Notes: a model not told the origin generated them from the letters alone. 64,000 nt of DNA from Caviibacterium pharyngocola (GCF_002795405.1 NZ_PHGZ01000015.1:62001-126000), one strand, 5' to 3'. Positions 9,543 to 19,531 are shown, counted from the first letter of the stretch. Numbers and translations: made by a program.

Positions 9543-9555
9543 GTTACAATGTCAC
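9543..9555 (+). promoter_or_regulatory. matS-like site in the matP leader
   Basis: GTTACAATGTCAC matches the MatP target GTGACRNYGTCAC at 12 of 13 positions and lies 20 bp before the matP start codon. It could serve as an autoregulatory site, a macrodomain site, or both. I saw no other site this close to consensus in the window. Confidence 0.6.
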
Positions 9556-9574
9556 TTTAAACTGTTAAAAAACG

Positions 9575-10021
9575 ATGAAATATCAAAAATTAGAAAACCA
9601 AGAAGCTCAGTGGAAATGGCTTTATTTGACCAAAAAACACCGTGAAGGCGAAAATATTACGCGCTATGAAGAACGCAGTTTAGCGCAAGATGTCGCGCAG
9701 CGCCTTGTGGAAGCACAAAATTATCCGCAACAAATCGAGGAATGGATCGCAACTCATATGTCCTTGGATTTGGTGATTAAATTGGATCAGGCGATTCGCG
9801 CCAGAAGAAAACGCTTTTTCAACGCTGAAAAACAATCCACCAAGAAAAAATCCATTGATTTGGAATATGCCGTTTGGCTACGGCTGTCGAAATATTCGCG
9901 CAAAATGAAGATGACCTTATCGGAAACCATTATGTATATGATTGACGAACGCGAAAGCAAAGCCTTATACGAAACGCAAATGTCCGCGATGAAAGCCGGA
10001 TTGAAGGATTTGTTGAAATAA
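9575..10021 (+). CDS. matP: Macrodomain Ter organiser MatP
   Basis: A 148-residue ribbon-helix-helix DNA-binding protein that condenses the replication terminus macrodomain by binding matS. It is homologous to E. coli MatP (150 aa) along its full length, including the KYQ-LEN start, the KKHREGE-ITRYEE block, the RARRKRFFNAE basic segment and KKSIDLEYAVW. Its position next to the lonH-type gene and fabA is conserved. A near-perfect matS lies in its own 5' region. Confidence 0.96.
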   Translation: MKYQKLENQEAQWKWLYLTKKHREGENITRYEERSLAQDVAQRLVEAQNYPQQIEEWIATHMSLDLVIKLDQAIRARRKRFFNAEKQSTKKKSIDLEYAVWLRLSKYSRKMKMTLSETIMYMIDERESKALYETQMSAMKAGLKDLLK

Positions 10022-10077
10022 AATTTGTTAAACACTTCACAATTTTTGCATTTCGACCAAGCAGTCCGGTTTATTGT

Positions 10078-10086
10078 TGTTATAAT
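10078..10086 (+). promoter_or_regulatory. dld: Extended -10 promoter of dld
   Basis: TGTTATAAT is a consensus TATAAT box preceded by the extended -10 TG. It lies about 30 bp upstream of the dld start. No good -35 box is visible at standard spacing, as expected for extended -10 promoters. Confidence 0.55.
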
Positions 10087-10116
10087 GTTGTTAATTTATT
10101 GTAAAGGAACCACATT

Positions 10117-11808
10117 ATGTCAACACAACACATTATTACAACGCTGACAAATATTGTCGGCGCCTCTTATATCATCACCGATCCGAGTAAAACCGAATCC
10201 TACCGCAGCGGCTATCGTTTCGGTACGGGAAATGCCATCGCCGTGGTGCGTCCCGGTTCTCTAGTGGAATTTTGGCAAGTGCTGAAAGCCTGCGTCGCTG
10301 CGGATATTATCGTTATCGCCCAAGCCGCCAACACCGGATTAACCGGCGGTTCCACACCGAGCGGTAATGACTACGATCGCGATATTGTGATCATCAATGC
10401 GATGCGCATTAACGGTATTCAGTTAATCAATCACGCCAATCAAGTGGTTTGCCTACCCGGTTCCACATTAAACGAATTGGAAAATCAGCTCAAACCGCAC
10501 GGACGAGAACCTCATTCGGTGATCGGCTCCTCTTGTATCGGCGCGTCGGTTATCGGTGGAATTTGTAACAATTCCGGCGGTGCATTGGTTCAACGTGGTC
10601 CTGCTTATACGGAAATGGCGCTTTACGCCCAACTCAACGAGCAAGGCGAGCTTGAATTAAAAAATCATTTAGGCATTGCGTTAGGCAATACGCCGGAAGA
10701 AATTTTGACCAATTTGGAACATCAACGTTATCAGCCAAAAGATATTACGCAAGATTGCGGCAAAGGACACGATCACGCCTATTGCAACCACGTTCGCCAA
10801 GTGGATGAAGATACGCCGGCGCGCTTTAACGCCGATCCCGCCCGTCATTACGAAGCCTCCGGTTGTGCGGGAAAATTGGCGGTTTTTGCCGTGCGTTTAG
10901 ATACTTTCCCGCTGGAAAAAGATACCGCTGTTTTTTATATCGGCACAAATCATACTTCGGTGCTCAACGATCTGCGTCGTCATATGCTGGCGCAATTCAA
11001 ACAACTGCCGATTTCCGGCGAATATATTCACCGCGATGCCTTTGATATTGCCGCCGAATACGGTAAGGATACCTTTTGGGTAATCCAAAAATTCGGCACG
11101 CACCGTTTGCCGCAATTATTCGCCTTAAAAGCCAAAGTGGATCGCATTGCAAAGAAAAGTGCGTTTTTACCGAACGGATTAAGCGACAAAATAATGCAGG
11201 CTTTCTCGAAAATTCTGCCGAATCATTTACCGAAAAGCCTGTGGGATTATCGTCATCAATACGAACATCATTTGATTGTCAAAATGGGCGGCGACGGTAT
11301 TCACGAAGCGCAAGCCTATCTGAAAGATTATTTTGCCGATAAACAAAAAGGTGCTTATTTCCAATGTGACGCACAGGAAACGCAAGCAGCAATGTTACAC
11401 CGTTTTGCCGTCGCTTCCGCCGCCGTGCGTTATCGTGCCATTCACGAAAAAGAAGTGGAAGACATTGTTGCCTTAGACATCGCCTTACGCCGAAACGAGC
11501 AAGATTGGTTTGAAACCTTACCGCAAGAAATCGATGACAAACTCAGTCACAAACTGTATTACGGGCATTTTATGTGCCACGTTTTCCACCAAGATTATAT
11601 TGTGAAGAAAGGCTATGATTGCGTCGAATTGGAGCACGAAATGCTGAAATTATTGGATAAACGCGGCGCGCAATATCCGGCGGAGCATAATGTCGGTCAT
11701 TTATATGAAGCCAAACCGACCTTGCGAAAATTCTATCAACAGCTTGATCCGACCAATAGTTTCAACCCGGGAATCGGACAAACTTCAAAGAAAAAATATT
11801 GGAAATAA
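10117..11808 (+). CDS. dld: Respiratory D-lactate dehydrogenase (quinone)
   Basis: FAD-dependent peripheral membrane enzyme that oxidises D-lactate to pyruvate and passes electrons to quinone. At 563 aa it is close to E. coli Dld (571). The N-terminal FAD-binding domain shows the PGSLVEFWQVL and AANTGLTGGSTPSG blocks (about 45-90) and SSCIGASVIGGICNNSGG (about 140-160). The C-terminal part matches the Dld membrane-binding and substrate domains. The start has AAAGGAA upstream. It is monocistronic, with a terminator shared with the opposing RNase P RNA gene. Confidence 0.97.
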   Translation: MSTQHIITTLTNIVGASYIITDPSKTESYRSGYRFGTGNAIAVVRPGSLVEFWQVLKACVAADIIVIAQAANTGLTGGSTPSGNDYDRDIVIINAMRINGIQLINHANQVVCLPGSTLNELENQLKPHGREPHSVIGSSCIGASVIGGICNNSGGALVQRGPAYTEMALYAQLNEQGELELKNHLGIALGNTPEEILTNLEHQRYQPKDITQDCGKGHDHAYCNHVRQVDEDTPARFNADPARHYEASGCAGKLAVFAVRLDTFPLEKDTAVFYIGTNHTSVLNDLRRHMLAQFKQLPISGEYIHRDAFDIAAEYGKDTFWVIQKFGTHRLPQLFALKAKVDRIAKKSAFLPNGLSDKIMQAFSKILPNHLPKSLWDYRHQYEHHLIVKMGGDGIHEAQAYLKDYFADKQKGAYFQCDAQETQAAMLHRFAVASAAVRYRAIHEKEVEDIVALDIALRRNEQDWFETLPQEIDDKLSHKLYYGHFMCHVFHQDYIVKKGYDCVELEHEMLKLLDKRGAQYPAEHNVGHLYEAKPTLRKFYQQLDPTNSFNPGIGQTSKKKYWK

Positions 11809-11821
11809 TCGTTTCGCATAA

Positions 11822-11855
11822 AAAATCGCCCTCCGAATTTTCGAAGGGCGATTTT
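11822..11855. terminator. Bidirectional terminator between dld and rnpB
   Basis: An 11-bp perfect stem (AAAATCGCCCT / AGGGCGATTTT), extended internally by CGAA/TTCG, has A/T flanks on both sides. It can end both the dld transcript and the opposing RNase P RNA transcript. Confidence 0.85.
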
Positions 11856-11865
11856 ATCGAATCGT

Positions 11866-12258
<393 letters not shown>

Positions 12259-12350
12259 GGGCGAAGTATAACTCAAAGCGGAGAGAAAATATAGAGTTAA
12301 ACAAAAACTTGCGTTAAAATAACCGCACTTTTTAATCGAGGGATTCAACT

Positions 12351-13286
12351 ATGGATTACTTACAAATCGCGCGCAATACGCTTAGCGTCGAACAAAACGC
12401 ATTGGCGCAATTAAGTCAACATTTAGACGCTGAATTTAATGAAGTCATCGAACTGATTTTGAAATGTGAAGGTCGCTTAGTTATCGGCGGTATCGGAAAA
12501 TCCGGCTTAATCGGCAAAAAAATGGTAGCGACCTTTGCCTCCACCGGCACGCCGAGCTTCTTTTTACACCCGACGGAAGCCTTTCACGGCGACTTAGGAA
12601 TGTTAAAACCTATCGACATCGTAATGTTAATTTCCTACAGCGGCGAAAGCGACGACGTAAATAAACTCATCCCAAGCTTAAAAAATTTCGGCAATAAAAT
12701 CATCGCCTTAACCGGCAATCGAAATTCCACCCTCGGCAGACACGCGGATTATGTGTTGGATATTAGCGTAGAACGCGAAGTTTGCCCGAACAATCTTGCA
12801 CCGACAACCTCCGCCTTAGTCACCTTAGCCTTAGGCGATGCGCTGGCAGTTTCCCTTATCACCGCGCGAGATTTTCGTCCGGCGGATTTTGCCAAATTCC
12901 ATCCGGGCGGCAGCCTAGGTCGTCGTTTATTATGTCGCGTGAAAGATCAAATGCAAACCCGCTTGCCGATTGCCGCGCCCGACACTAATTTTACCGACTG
13001 TTTAACCATTATGAACGAAGGCAGAATGGGGGTTGCTTTGGTAATGGAAAACGAGCGATTGAAAGGTATTATCACCGACGGTGATATTCGTCGAGCCTTA
13101 AGTGCCAACGGTGCGGAAACACTGAACAAAACGGCGCAAAATCTGATGACATCCAATCCGAAAACCGTTCATCAAAACACTTATCTTGCCGAAGCGGAAA
13201 ACTTTATGAAAGAGAAGAAAATCCATTCTTTAGTCGTATTAGATGACGAAAATCACGTTGTCGGTTTAGTTGAATTTTCGAGTTAA
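12351..13286 (+). CDS. kdsD: Arabinose-5-phosphate isomerase KdsD (KpsF/GutQ family)
   Basis: Interconverts D-ribulose-5-phosphate and D-arabinose-5-phosphate, the first step of Kdo synthesis for lipopolysaccharide. The 311-aa protein has an N-terminal sugar-isomerase (SIS) domain (about 35-170, with GGIGKSGLIGKK and HPTEAFHGDLGM) and two C-terminal CBS domains (about 200-311). The next gene, kdsC, begins 4 bp after its stop, so the two Kdo genes form an operon, as in H. influenzae. Confidence 0.96.
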   Translation: MDYLQIARNTLSVEQNALAQLSQHLDAEFNEVIELILKCEGRLVIGGIGKSGLIGKKMVATFASTGTPSFFLHPTEAFHGDLGMLKPIDIVMLISYSGESDDVNKLIPSLKNFGNKIIALTGNRNSTLGRHADYVLDISVEREVCPNNLAPTTSALVTLALGDALAVSLITARDFRPADFAKFHPGGSLGRRLLCRVKDQMQTRLPIAAPDTNFTDCLTIMNEGRMGVALVMENERLKGIITDGDIRRALSANGAETLNKTAQNLMTSNPKTVHQNTYLAEAENFMKEKKIHSLVVLDDENHVVGLVEFSS

Positions 13287-13290
13287 CTCT

Positions 13291-13839
13291 ATGATTAGCA
13301 ATGAAAAATTACAAAAAATAAAATTTGTCATTACCGACGTGGACGGCGTATTAACCGACGGTTTATTGCATTATAACGAACACGGCGAAGCGCTAAAAAG
13401 TTTCCACGTTCGTGACGGATTGGGCATAAGAATGTTAATGGAACACGGCATTCAAGTCGCCGTGCTGTCCGGACGCGATTCGGCGATTTTACGCAAACGG
13501 ATCGCTGATTTGGGCATTAAACACTTTTTCCTCGGAAAATTAGAAAAAGAAAGCGCGTGTTTCGATTTAATGCGACAAGTGGACGTCACGCCGGAACAAA
13601 CTGCTTATATCGGCGACGACAGCGTCGATTTACCGGCATTCGCCGTGTGCGGGTTATCTTTTGCCGTCGGCGACGCGCCGAGTTATGTGCAAGATTGCGC
13701 CGATTATGTGCTGGAACGCCAGGGCGGCAAAGGCGCTTTTCGTGAAATGTCGGATATGATCCTCACCGCCCAAGGCAAAACCGACGTTTACGCCACCGCG
13801 CAAGGTTTCCTCAAAACCGTTGAAAATATGAGTCAATAA
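13291..13839 (+). CDS. kdsC: Kdo-8-phosphate phosphatase KdsC
   Basis: HAD-family phosphatase that removes phosphate from Kdo-8-P to give Kdo. The 182-aa protein shows the HAD motifs: nucleophile DVDGVLTDG near residue 17, SGRDS near residue 62 and GDDSVDLPAF near residue 109. I chose the ATG at 13291, just after the kdsD stop. An upstream TTG inside kdsD is less likely. It is co-transcribed with kdsD. Confidence 0.95.
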   Translation: MISNEKLQKIKFVITDVDGVLTDGLLHYNEHGEALKSFHVRDGLGIRMLMEHGIQVAVLSGRDSAILRKRIADLGIKHFFLGKLEKESACFDLMRQVDVTPEQTAYIGDDSVDLPAFAVCGLSFAVGDAPSYVQDCADYVLERQGGKGAFREMSDMILTAQGKTDVYATAQGFLKTVENMSQ

Positions 13840-13879
13840 CGTTTCTTTTTTACACTGCACTTTGAGATAAACTGCAAAA

Positions 13880-14815
13880 TTATTCTTTAAAGTGCGGTCG
13901 TTTTTTGTCGCGTTTTAACAGCCCCAAAGCATATAAACACCCCATAACCACCACCGTGCCGCTTATCGCCTGCGTGTAATTCAGTCGCTCGTCAAGCCAT
14001 AAATAAGCGAATACGGCGGCGGTAAAAGGCACGCAAAGCTGCAACAAATTATAGGTCACAATACCCTGCCGCTGCACGATATGGAACGACATCAACATTC
14101 CGGTAATGATGCCGTAAATGCCGGCGAAAACCAATCCCAGTAATAATTCGCTGGAAACCGTCTCCAGCTGCGCTAGTTTTTGCGTGGATAAACTGATCAA
14201 TAAATTGAAAATGCCCGCAGATAATGCGGTCAAGGAACTCAACACAATCGCATTAACGCGGTTATTCAGCCCTTTAATCAGTAAACTTTGAATGCTTTGC
14301 AGTGAAATAGCAATAAATAAAAACAATGCGCCGAGACCGAATGCCGCGCCAACTAACGAATCGGTGCGCACATTTTGCCAAACAAAATACAACGAACCGC
14401 ACAAGGCGATAGCGCTTCCGAAATAAAAAGCGCTATTTTTCGTCTTTTGCCGTTCATCCGGATAAAAAATCGCCGCCAATCCGATCGCCAAAGGCATTGC
14501 TAAAATCGCAAACAGACTGCCCGTGACCGCATTGGTATAAGCCAAACCTTGCATAAAAAAATACATATTCAAGGTCATCAATACACCCAACAGCAACACG
14601 CGAACGGCTAAACGATAATCGGTAAATAAAATGCCGTATTGGTTACGAAAGCGCAGCATTCCGATCAGCAACAACACACCAGCGCCACTAAGAAACCGTA
14701 CCGCGTTGTTATTATTGACATCAAAATGCAAACTCATATAACGCAGAATCGGAAAACCGGCGCCTAATAACATAATATAGGCAAAATTATAAACAATCAG
14801 GCTATTGGCTTTCAT
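13880..14815 (-). CDS. EamA/DMT-family inner membrane transporter
   Basis: A 311-residue protein with about ten hydrophobic segments in two EamA-type halves. The second half is marked by the [20 protein letters not shown] and LDERLNYTQ segments typical of drug/metabolite transporters. The substrate cannot be told from sequence. The start overlaps the cdd stop by 4 bp, so it is translationally coupled to cytidine deaminase, and transport of a nucleoside-related compound is possible but unproven. It converges on kdsC across 40 bp. Confidence 0.85.
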   Translation of the reverse strand: MKANSLIVYNFAYIMLLGAGFPILRYMSLHFDVNNNNAVRFLSGAGVLLLIGMLRFRNQYGILFTDYRLAVRVLLLGVLMTLNMYFFMQGLAYTNAVTGSLFAILAMPLAIGLAAIFYPDERQKTKNSAFYFGSAIALCGSLYFVWQNVRTDSLVGAAFGLGALFLFIAISLQSIQSLLIKGLNNRVNAIVLSSLTALSAGIFNLLISLSTQKLAQLETVSSELLLGLVFAGIYGIITGMLMSFHIVQRQGIVTYNLLQLCVPFTAAVFAYLWLDERLNYTQAISGTVVVMGCLYALGLLKRDKKRPHFKE

Positions 14816-15720
14816 AGCGCAATATATTCAAGTTCAACCTCGCCCAAATACGCCAAAAGTTCTTGCACCGCACCTTGATAAGACAAGGTTAAAGGCTGTT
14901 CGACCATCACTACGCGCGCGATATTTTCCACTTCGTTACCGCTTAAAAGAAGATAATTGAGCGCTGTTTGCAACGCCGGTAAAGACGGATTAAAAGCAGC
15001 GTTTTCCGCATAGCTACCGGTGAAAATTTGTTGATCTTGTAACTGAATCGCCACGCCGGAACAACTGCGCGAATAAGGCGAATGGGAACGATTAGCGGCA
15101 TTTAGCGCGCTTAATATTAACGGATCCGTCGTATCAAAAATTAAGCCGTTATCCTTCGGATCGAACAAGCGATTGTGTACTTTCAAATCTTTCGGTCCGA
15201 ATCCGTTCGGTAAATATTGATCCAATAAATTATTTTGATCGTGCGGTAGATGAATGCGCAAACGCTCTGCCGTATTTAATTCGTTCAAAAACTGGCGACA
15301 ATGCCCGCACGGCGTATAATTCACCGTAATATCGGTAACACCGCTTTCGCCGCGCATCCACGCGTGTGCGACGGCGCTTTGTTCCGCGTGAATGGTTTGC
15401 GAAACCGCTACGGCGCAAAATTCTTGATTCGCGCCGAAATAAAAGCTGCCGCTTTCGCCTTTCGCCACGGCACCGACGCTAAAATGCGAAATCGTCGGAT
15501 TGGCATAACAAGCGGCGATCGGTAATAAAATCAGTGCCAGCCGTTTATCGGAAATTTGATGTTTTTCACATAAATGATTGACGACAAAGTGCGGTAGAAA
15601 TCCTTGAAAATGTTGCTCGCTCAAAATATTCCAAATATCTTGCGCCAAGGCGGTATGTTCGATTTGATTTAATGACTGCCGAATACGTTCCGACATATGT
15701 TTGTTGCGAAAAATGCTCAT
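14812..15720 (-). CDS. cdd: Cytidine deaminase
   Basis: Zinc enzyme converting (deoxy)cytidine to (deoxy)uridine in pyrimidine salvage. The 302-aa, two-domain form matches the dimeric E. coli enzyme (294 aa). Zinc and catalytic residues are in HAEQSAV (His and Glu) and TPCGHCRQF (two Cys). I chose the ATG at 15720 because GGGAGGT precedes it at ideal spacing. An adjacent in-frame ATG 3 bp upstream and a longer frame are alternatives. It is coupled to the downstream EamA transporter gene. Confidence 0.94.
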   Translation of the reverse strand: MSIFRNKHMSERIRQSLNQIEHTALAQDIWNILSEQHFQGFLPHFVVNHLCEKHQISDKRLALILLPIAACYANPTISHFSVGAVAKGESGSFYFGANQEFCAVAVSQTIHAEQSAVAHAWMRGESGVTDITVNYTPCGHCRQFLNELNTAERLRIHLPHDQNNLLDQYLPNGFGPKDLKVHNRLFDPKDNGLIFDTTDPLILSALNAANRSHSPYSRSCSGVAIQLQDQQIFTGSYAENAAFNPSLPALQTALNYLLLSGNEVENIARVVMVEQPLTLSYQGAVQELLAYLGEVELEYIAL

Positions 15721-15847
15721 CATCACCTCCCAAAGACGGAATAACACGCTATCTATCATAGAAGATTAGCCGATAAAAATCTTTCGCCGAAATGAAATTC
15801 TGTGAGACGTATCAAAGATTTAGCCCGCAAATGCGAGAGAATGAGGT

Positions 15848-15882
15848 ATTTTTGACCGAACTTGAAAGCGTTCGGTCAAAAT
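15848..15882 (-). terminator. Terminator of the aroG-tyrA operon
   Basis: A long stem (TTTTTGACCGAAC / GTTCGGTCAAAAT) with an 8-nt loop lies just beyond the tyrA stop. On the minus strand it is followed by an A/T tail. Confidence 0.75.
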
Positions 15883-15886
15883 AAAA

Positions 15887-17011
15887 TCAACCGTGACGAT
15901 AGTCGTTGGCTTGTTGCAATAATTGGCGGCTTTCTTTTAAGAATTGCTCCGAATATTCGCCGAACCATTCGCGAACTTGGTTAAAACAGTCGATAAATCC
16001 TTGTTTATCACCGTTTTCAAAGAATTTTAAACTTTCTTCGTAGCTTTGTTTTAAGCTTTCGATGACCGCCAAATTTTCCGGCTTATCCATAATAATATCG
16101 GCGTAAAGCGCGCCGTCTTGCGCGAATAATCGCCCGATCATTGCTAATTCCAAGCGGTAAATCGGCGAAGACAACGCCAATAATTTCGCCAACTGAATCG
16201 GCTGTTTGGATAAATGGAAACCGTTCGCAAAGGTGGCGAAATGGCGCAACGCTTGTATATACGTCATACTTTGATCGTGTTCCGCCGCGTCCACTTGATA
16301 AACTTTCGCGCCCCACATTTGAATCTGTTCCAGCAACCACGCGTATTGTTCCGGATAACGTCCGTCGCAACGCACCACAACCTGTTTCGCCATACTGGCA
16401 ATATCCGGCCCGAACATCGGATGCAATCCGACCACCGCACCGCGATGAACTTCTAACATTTTCGCCAACGGCGCGCGTTTAACCGAAGTTAAATCGGTCA
16501 ACAACATATTCGGTTTAAGGTAAGGTTGAAGCCGTTCGATGGTTTCCACGGTTTTATCAATAGGCACGGACACGATTACCACGTCGGCGTCGGACAAAAT
16601 TTGCTCCGCTTGTGCCCAATCCGTGCGCCCTAAGGCACAAACCGCATAGCCGGATTCCGTTAAATAACGGGCGAATAATCCGCCTAATTTACCTTTTCCG
16701 CCGACGATAACGATTTTTTTAATCGCCGGATTAACGGTCTTAAATCCGAATTGATTTTCACGCGTATAAGATTCGCGCATTAAACGACGCAAAACGTCCT
16801 CGATTAAATCCGCCGAAACGCCCATTTTTTCCGCTTCGCAACGTCTTGCCTGCAGCATTTCCGCTTCACGTTCCGGCACATAAATCGGCAACCCTTGTCG
16901 ATGTTTCACTTCGCCGACTTTTCTCACCAATTCCAAACGTTTGGCAAATAGCTGTAATAATTCGCGATCTAACTGATCGATTTCGGTTCTTAATTCTTTT
17001 AACGCTTCCAC
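15887..17011 (-). CDS. tyrA: Bifunctional chorismate mutase / prephenate dehydrogenase
   Basis: Makes prephenate from chorismate and oxidises it to 4-hydroxyphenylpyruvate for tyrosine synthesis. The N-terminal AroQ chorismate mutase occupies about 1-85 ([19 protein letters not shown]). The dehydrogenase begins near 97 with the nucleotide-binding [17 protein letters not shown] chose the GTG start at 17011, giving 374 aa against 373 in E. coli, with AAAGGAA upstream. Ten extra upstream codons would cover this ribosome-binding site. It lies 77 bp downstream of aroG on the same strand and probably shares its TyrR-controlled promoter. Confidence 0.95.
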   Translation of the reverse strand: MEALKELRTEIDQLDRELLQLFAKRLELVRKVGEVKHRQGLPIYVPEREAEMLQARRCEAEKMGVSADLIEDVLRRLMRESYTRENQFGFKTVNPAIKKIVIVGGKGKLGGLFARYLTESGYAVCALGRTDWAQAEQILSDADVVIVSVPIDKTVETIERLQPYLKPNMLLTDLTSVKRAPLAKMLEVHRGAVVGLHPMFGPDIASMAKQVVVRCDGRYPEQYAWLLEQIQMWGAKVYQVDAAEHDQSMTYIQALRHFATFANGFHLSKQPIQLAKLLALSSPIYRLELAMIGRLFAQDGALYADIIMDKPENLAVIESLKQSYEESLKFFENGDKQGFIDCFNQVREWFGEYSEQFLKESRQLLQQANDYRHG

Positions 17012-17088
17012 CCGATAATTCCTTTCGTTTTTTACCCGCACTTTTCGCCGAATTATAGCAAGAACGGATAAATTACACCGCTTTTAAT

Positions 17089-18153
17089 TTATTTATTGCG
17101 TAATTTTTCCGCCATTTGACGCAATAAGGTTTCCGTTGTGTCCCAATCGATACAAGCATCGGTAATGGATACGCCGTATTGCATTTCGCTTACCGGCTGC
17201 TCTGCGCTTTGATTGCCGGCAAATAAATTACTTTCGATCATTAAGCCGATAATAGAACGATTGCCGTTGACGATTTGTTGCACGGCATCTTCCGCCACCG
17301 ACGGCTGACGGCGATAATCTTTATTCGAATTGCCGTGGCTGCAGTCGATCATAATTGCGGTTTCCAATCCGGCTTTGCTTAATTCCGCCTCGCATTGGCT
17401 AACAAATTCCGCTTGATAATTCGGCGCTTTACCGCCGCGTAAAATAACGTGTCCGTTCGGGTTGCCCGCGGTGTGTAATAAATTTACCTGACCTTGCTGG
17501 TTAATCCCGATAAAACTATGTCCCATTGATGCCGCTTTCATCGCATTAATCGCCGTCGCTAGACTTCCGTCCGTACCGTTTTTAAAGCCCACTGCCATTG
17601 ATAAACCGGATGCCAATTCGCGGTGGGTTTGCGATTCCGTCGTTCTTGCGCCGATCGCCGACCAGCTGAATAAATCCGCCATATATTGCGGCGTAATCGG
17701 ATCTAAGGCTTCGGTCGCCAACGGTAAACCCATCTCGGATAATTCTAATAAAAGTTGACGCGCAATGTGCAATCCGTGTTCCACATCAAAACTGCCGTCG
17801 ATTTTCGGATCGTTAATCAAACCTTTCCAGCCCACCGTCGTTCTCGGTTTTTCAAAATAAACCCGCATTACCACATATAACTGATCGCGTAATTCATCGG
17901 ACAAGGCTTTTAATTTCTGCGCATATTCCACCGCAGCAAGCGGATCGTGAATGGAGCAAGGGCCGATCACCACAAGCAAACGATCATCTTTTTTATGAAT
18001 AATATCGGCGATTTCTTGACGAGATTGTTCGATTTGACGGCGCAATCCTTGCGGAAGCGGTAATTTTTCCTTTAATTCGTGCGGTGTGATCAATACTTTT
18101 TCGTTAACGATATTGACGTTATGGATGCTATCTTTATGATTCACAGTATTCAT
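17089..18153 (-). CDS. aroG: 3-deoxy-7-phosphoheptulonate synthase (AroG type)
   Basis: Class I DAHP synthase condensing PEP and erythrose-4-phosphate, the entry step of aromatic biosynthesis. The 354-aa protein matches the AroG/F/H family throughout: VIGPCSIHD (near 70), YFEKPRTTVGWKG (near 110), GARTTESQTHRELASG (near 180) and DCSHGNSNKD (near 275). I chose the ATG at 18153, preceded by AAGGAAAG. The frame continues 31 codons upstream, but that stretch contains two TyrR boxes. It is probably the feedback-sensitive first gene of an aroG-tyrA unit. Confidence 0.96.
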   Translation of the reverse strand: MNTVNHKDSIHNVNIVNEKVLITPHELKEKLPLPQGLRRQIEQSRQEIADIIHKKDDRLLVVIGPCSIHDPLAAVEYAQKLKALSDELRDQLYVVMRVYFEKPRTTVGWKGLINDPKIDGSFDVEHGLHIARQLLLELSEMGLPLATEALDPITPQYMADLFSWSAIGARTTESQTHRELASGLSMAVGFKNGTDGSLATAINAMKAASMGHSFIGINQQGQVNLLHTAGNPNGHVILRGGKAPNYQAEFVSQCEAELSKAGLETAIMIDCSHGNSNKDYRRQPSVAEDAVQQIVNGNRSIIGLMIESNLFAGNQSAEQPVSEMQYGVSITDACIDWDTTETLLRQMAEKLRNK

Positions 18154-18184
18154 TTTGCTTTCCTTATTTGTTTTAAATTTTATA

Positions 18185-18202
18185 TGTAAATTTTTATGTA
18201 CA
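18185..18202 (-). promoter_or_regulatory. TyrR box 1 upstream of aroG
   Basis: TGTAAATTTTTATGTACA matches the TyrR consensus TGTAAA-N6-TTTACA at 11 of 12 defined positions, 32 bp upstream of the aroG start. Confidence 0.7.
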
Positions 18203-18207
18203 TTAAA

Positions 18208-18225
18208 TGTAATAAATAAATTACA
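18208..18225 (-). promoter_or_regulatory. TyrR box 2 upstream of aroG
   Basis: TGTAATAAATAAATTACA has perfectly palindromic arms and matches 10 of 12 defined positions of the TyrR consensus. Its centre is 23 bp from that of box 1, about two helical turns, which fits cooperative strong/weak box pairs. Confidence 0.65.
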
Positions 18226-18276
18226 CTTTAAATTTTTAAAATTCAACCTTTTTATTCGGTTTTATGCATAAAAATA

Positions 18277-18299
18277 AAGCCGAACGGTTAATTCGGCTT
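18277..18299 (-). terminator. Terminator of the LacI-family gene
   Basis: An 8-bp perfect stem AAGCCGAA/TTCGGCTT with a 7-nt loop lies downstream of the regulator gene. On the minus strand it is followed by TTTATTTTTAT. Confidence 0.7.
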
Positions 18300-18353
18300 A
18301 AATTGACAACAATTTTGCGCATAAAACGCCTTTAATCGCACCGAACAGCTTGT

Positions 18354-19373
18354 TTACGCACTGTTGCGCGCAAGTAATTTTACCGGTAGCGAAATAAAGT
18401 GCGGTTCGATTTCTTTATTTTTTTGGCGTAAACATTCGATTAATTTTTGTCCGGCGATTTTTCCCAGTTGTGCATAGGGTATTTCAATCGTCGTTAGCGT
18501 AGGATAAGAAATACTCCCGACCTCCAACCCGCCCAATCCTACTACGGCGACATCGTAAGGAATCGAAATATGTTTACGTTGCGCCTCGAATAGCGCACCG
18601 CACGCTAATTCATCCGATAAAAAAACCAAGGCGTCAACCTTTCCCCAAGTCGCCAACGCATCACTCAATAATTTCGCACCGGTGGAAAAATTCATCGGAT
18701 CGGTACTGTGCAAAATTAAATGCGGATTTAAATATTTTCGTAATAAGGCTTTGTGCCAATTTTCCAAATATTGCTGCGAAATGGATAAATTTTGCTGTGC
18801 CGAAAGCAAGCCGATCTCTCGATAGCCTTTCCGAGCCAGATAATTCAACATAAGTTGCATTGTTTCTAAGGTGTCTATTCCCACATTAATCGCAAAGGAA
18901 GAAGGGCGTTTGGCACCGATATCGATGCAAGGAATATTGCTTTTCACCAACCACGTCATATCAATGTCGCTGTAATCCAAGTTCAGCAAAATAACCGCCA
19001 ACGGCGCGTAGTTAATGAGTTCTTTCAGCCACTGCGAATTATTAGCGATGAGAATGACGAGTTGAACGTCCATTTGCGCAAGCTCTTGTTGTAATGCCGC
19101 TAAAATCAACGCATTTTCGGTAGAATGAATCGAGGACGTAATAATCACTATATTTTTGGACGAAACCGAGGCTAATTCCCTTGCCGCAAGGTTAGGAACA
19201 TAACCCAATTCGGCGACCGCTCGCTCGATTTTTTCACGCAATCCGGCGGAAACTAATTCCGGCGTTCTTAAGGCGCGAGAAACCGTCATCGTACCGACGC
19301 CGGCATATTTGGCGACATCGGCAAGCGTGACTTTTTCCGTACTACGGCGTTTTCGAGTTAAATTCATCATCAT
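18354..19373 (-). CDS. LacI-family transcriptional regulator of the adjacent PTS
   Basis: A 339-residue repressor-type protein. The LacI helix-turn-helix is at about 15-65 (VTLADVAKYAGVGTMTVSRAL, then the YVPN hinge region), followed by a periplasmic-binding-protein-like effector domain. It resembles the GntR/IdnR branch of the family. It is divergent from a three-gene PTS, with a 158-bp intergenic region holding LacI-type dyads, so it most likely controls that operon and itself. Ascorbate PTS operons in E. coli use the DeoR-family UlaR, so a LacI partner is unusual. Three consecutive ATG codons make the exact start uncertain by 1-2 codons. Confidence 0.88.
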   Translation of the reverse strand: MMMNLTRKRRSTEKVTLADVAKYAGVGTMTVSRALRTPELVSAGLREKIERAVAELGYVPNLAARELASVSSKNIVIITSSIHSTENALILAALQQELAQMDVQLVILIANNSQWLKELINYAPLAVILLNLDYSDIDMTWLVKSNIPCIDIGAKRPSSFAINVGIDTLETMQLMLNYLARKGYREIGLLSAQQNLSISQQYLENWHKALLRKYLNPHLILHSTDPMNFSTGAKLLSDALATWGKVDALVFLSDELACGALFEAQRKHISIPYDVAVVGLGGLEVGSISYPTLTTIEIPYAQLGKIAGQKLIECLRQKNKEIEPHFISLPVKLLARNSA

Positions 19374-19436
19374 AATCCTTCTTGCTCTAAATGCATTTTA
19401 CCTGATAAATTTTATTCGACATATTTTTTTAACGAA

Positions 19437-19457
19437 TTTGTGATAGCGCTCACATTT
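19437..19457 (+). promoter_or_regulatory. Consensus CRP site in the LacI/PTS intergenic region
   Basis: TTTGTGATAGCGCTCACATTT contains perfect TGTGA and TCACA half-sites with 6-bp spacing. It also contains a GATAGCGC core like that of the downstream dyad, so a LacI-type regulator may bind here as well. Confidence 0.75.
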
Positions 19458-19472
19458 CAGTTAAATAGCTAT

Positions 19473-19486
19473 TGATAGCGTTATCA
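19473..19486 (+). promoter_or_regulatory. Candidate LacI-family operator
   Basis: TGATAGCGTTATCA is a near-perfect dyad with the central CG typical of LacI-family operators. It lies 46 bp upstream of the first PTS gene, where a repressor would block transcription. The TGATAGCG half is shared with the upstream CRP-like site. Confidence 0.65.
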
Positions 19487-19531
19487 CAAATACACTAAAC
19501 TGCGCTAAAAATCGTTATTCGGAGTGTGCGT

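Noticed and set aside
18154..18246. 31-codon N-terminal extension of AroG
   Set aside because: It contains both TyrR boxes, is AT-rich and is absent from the family.
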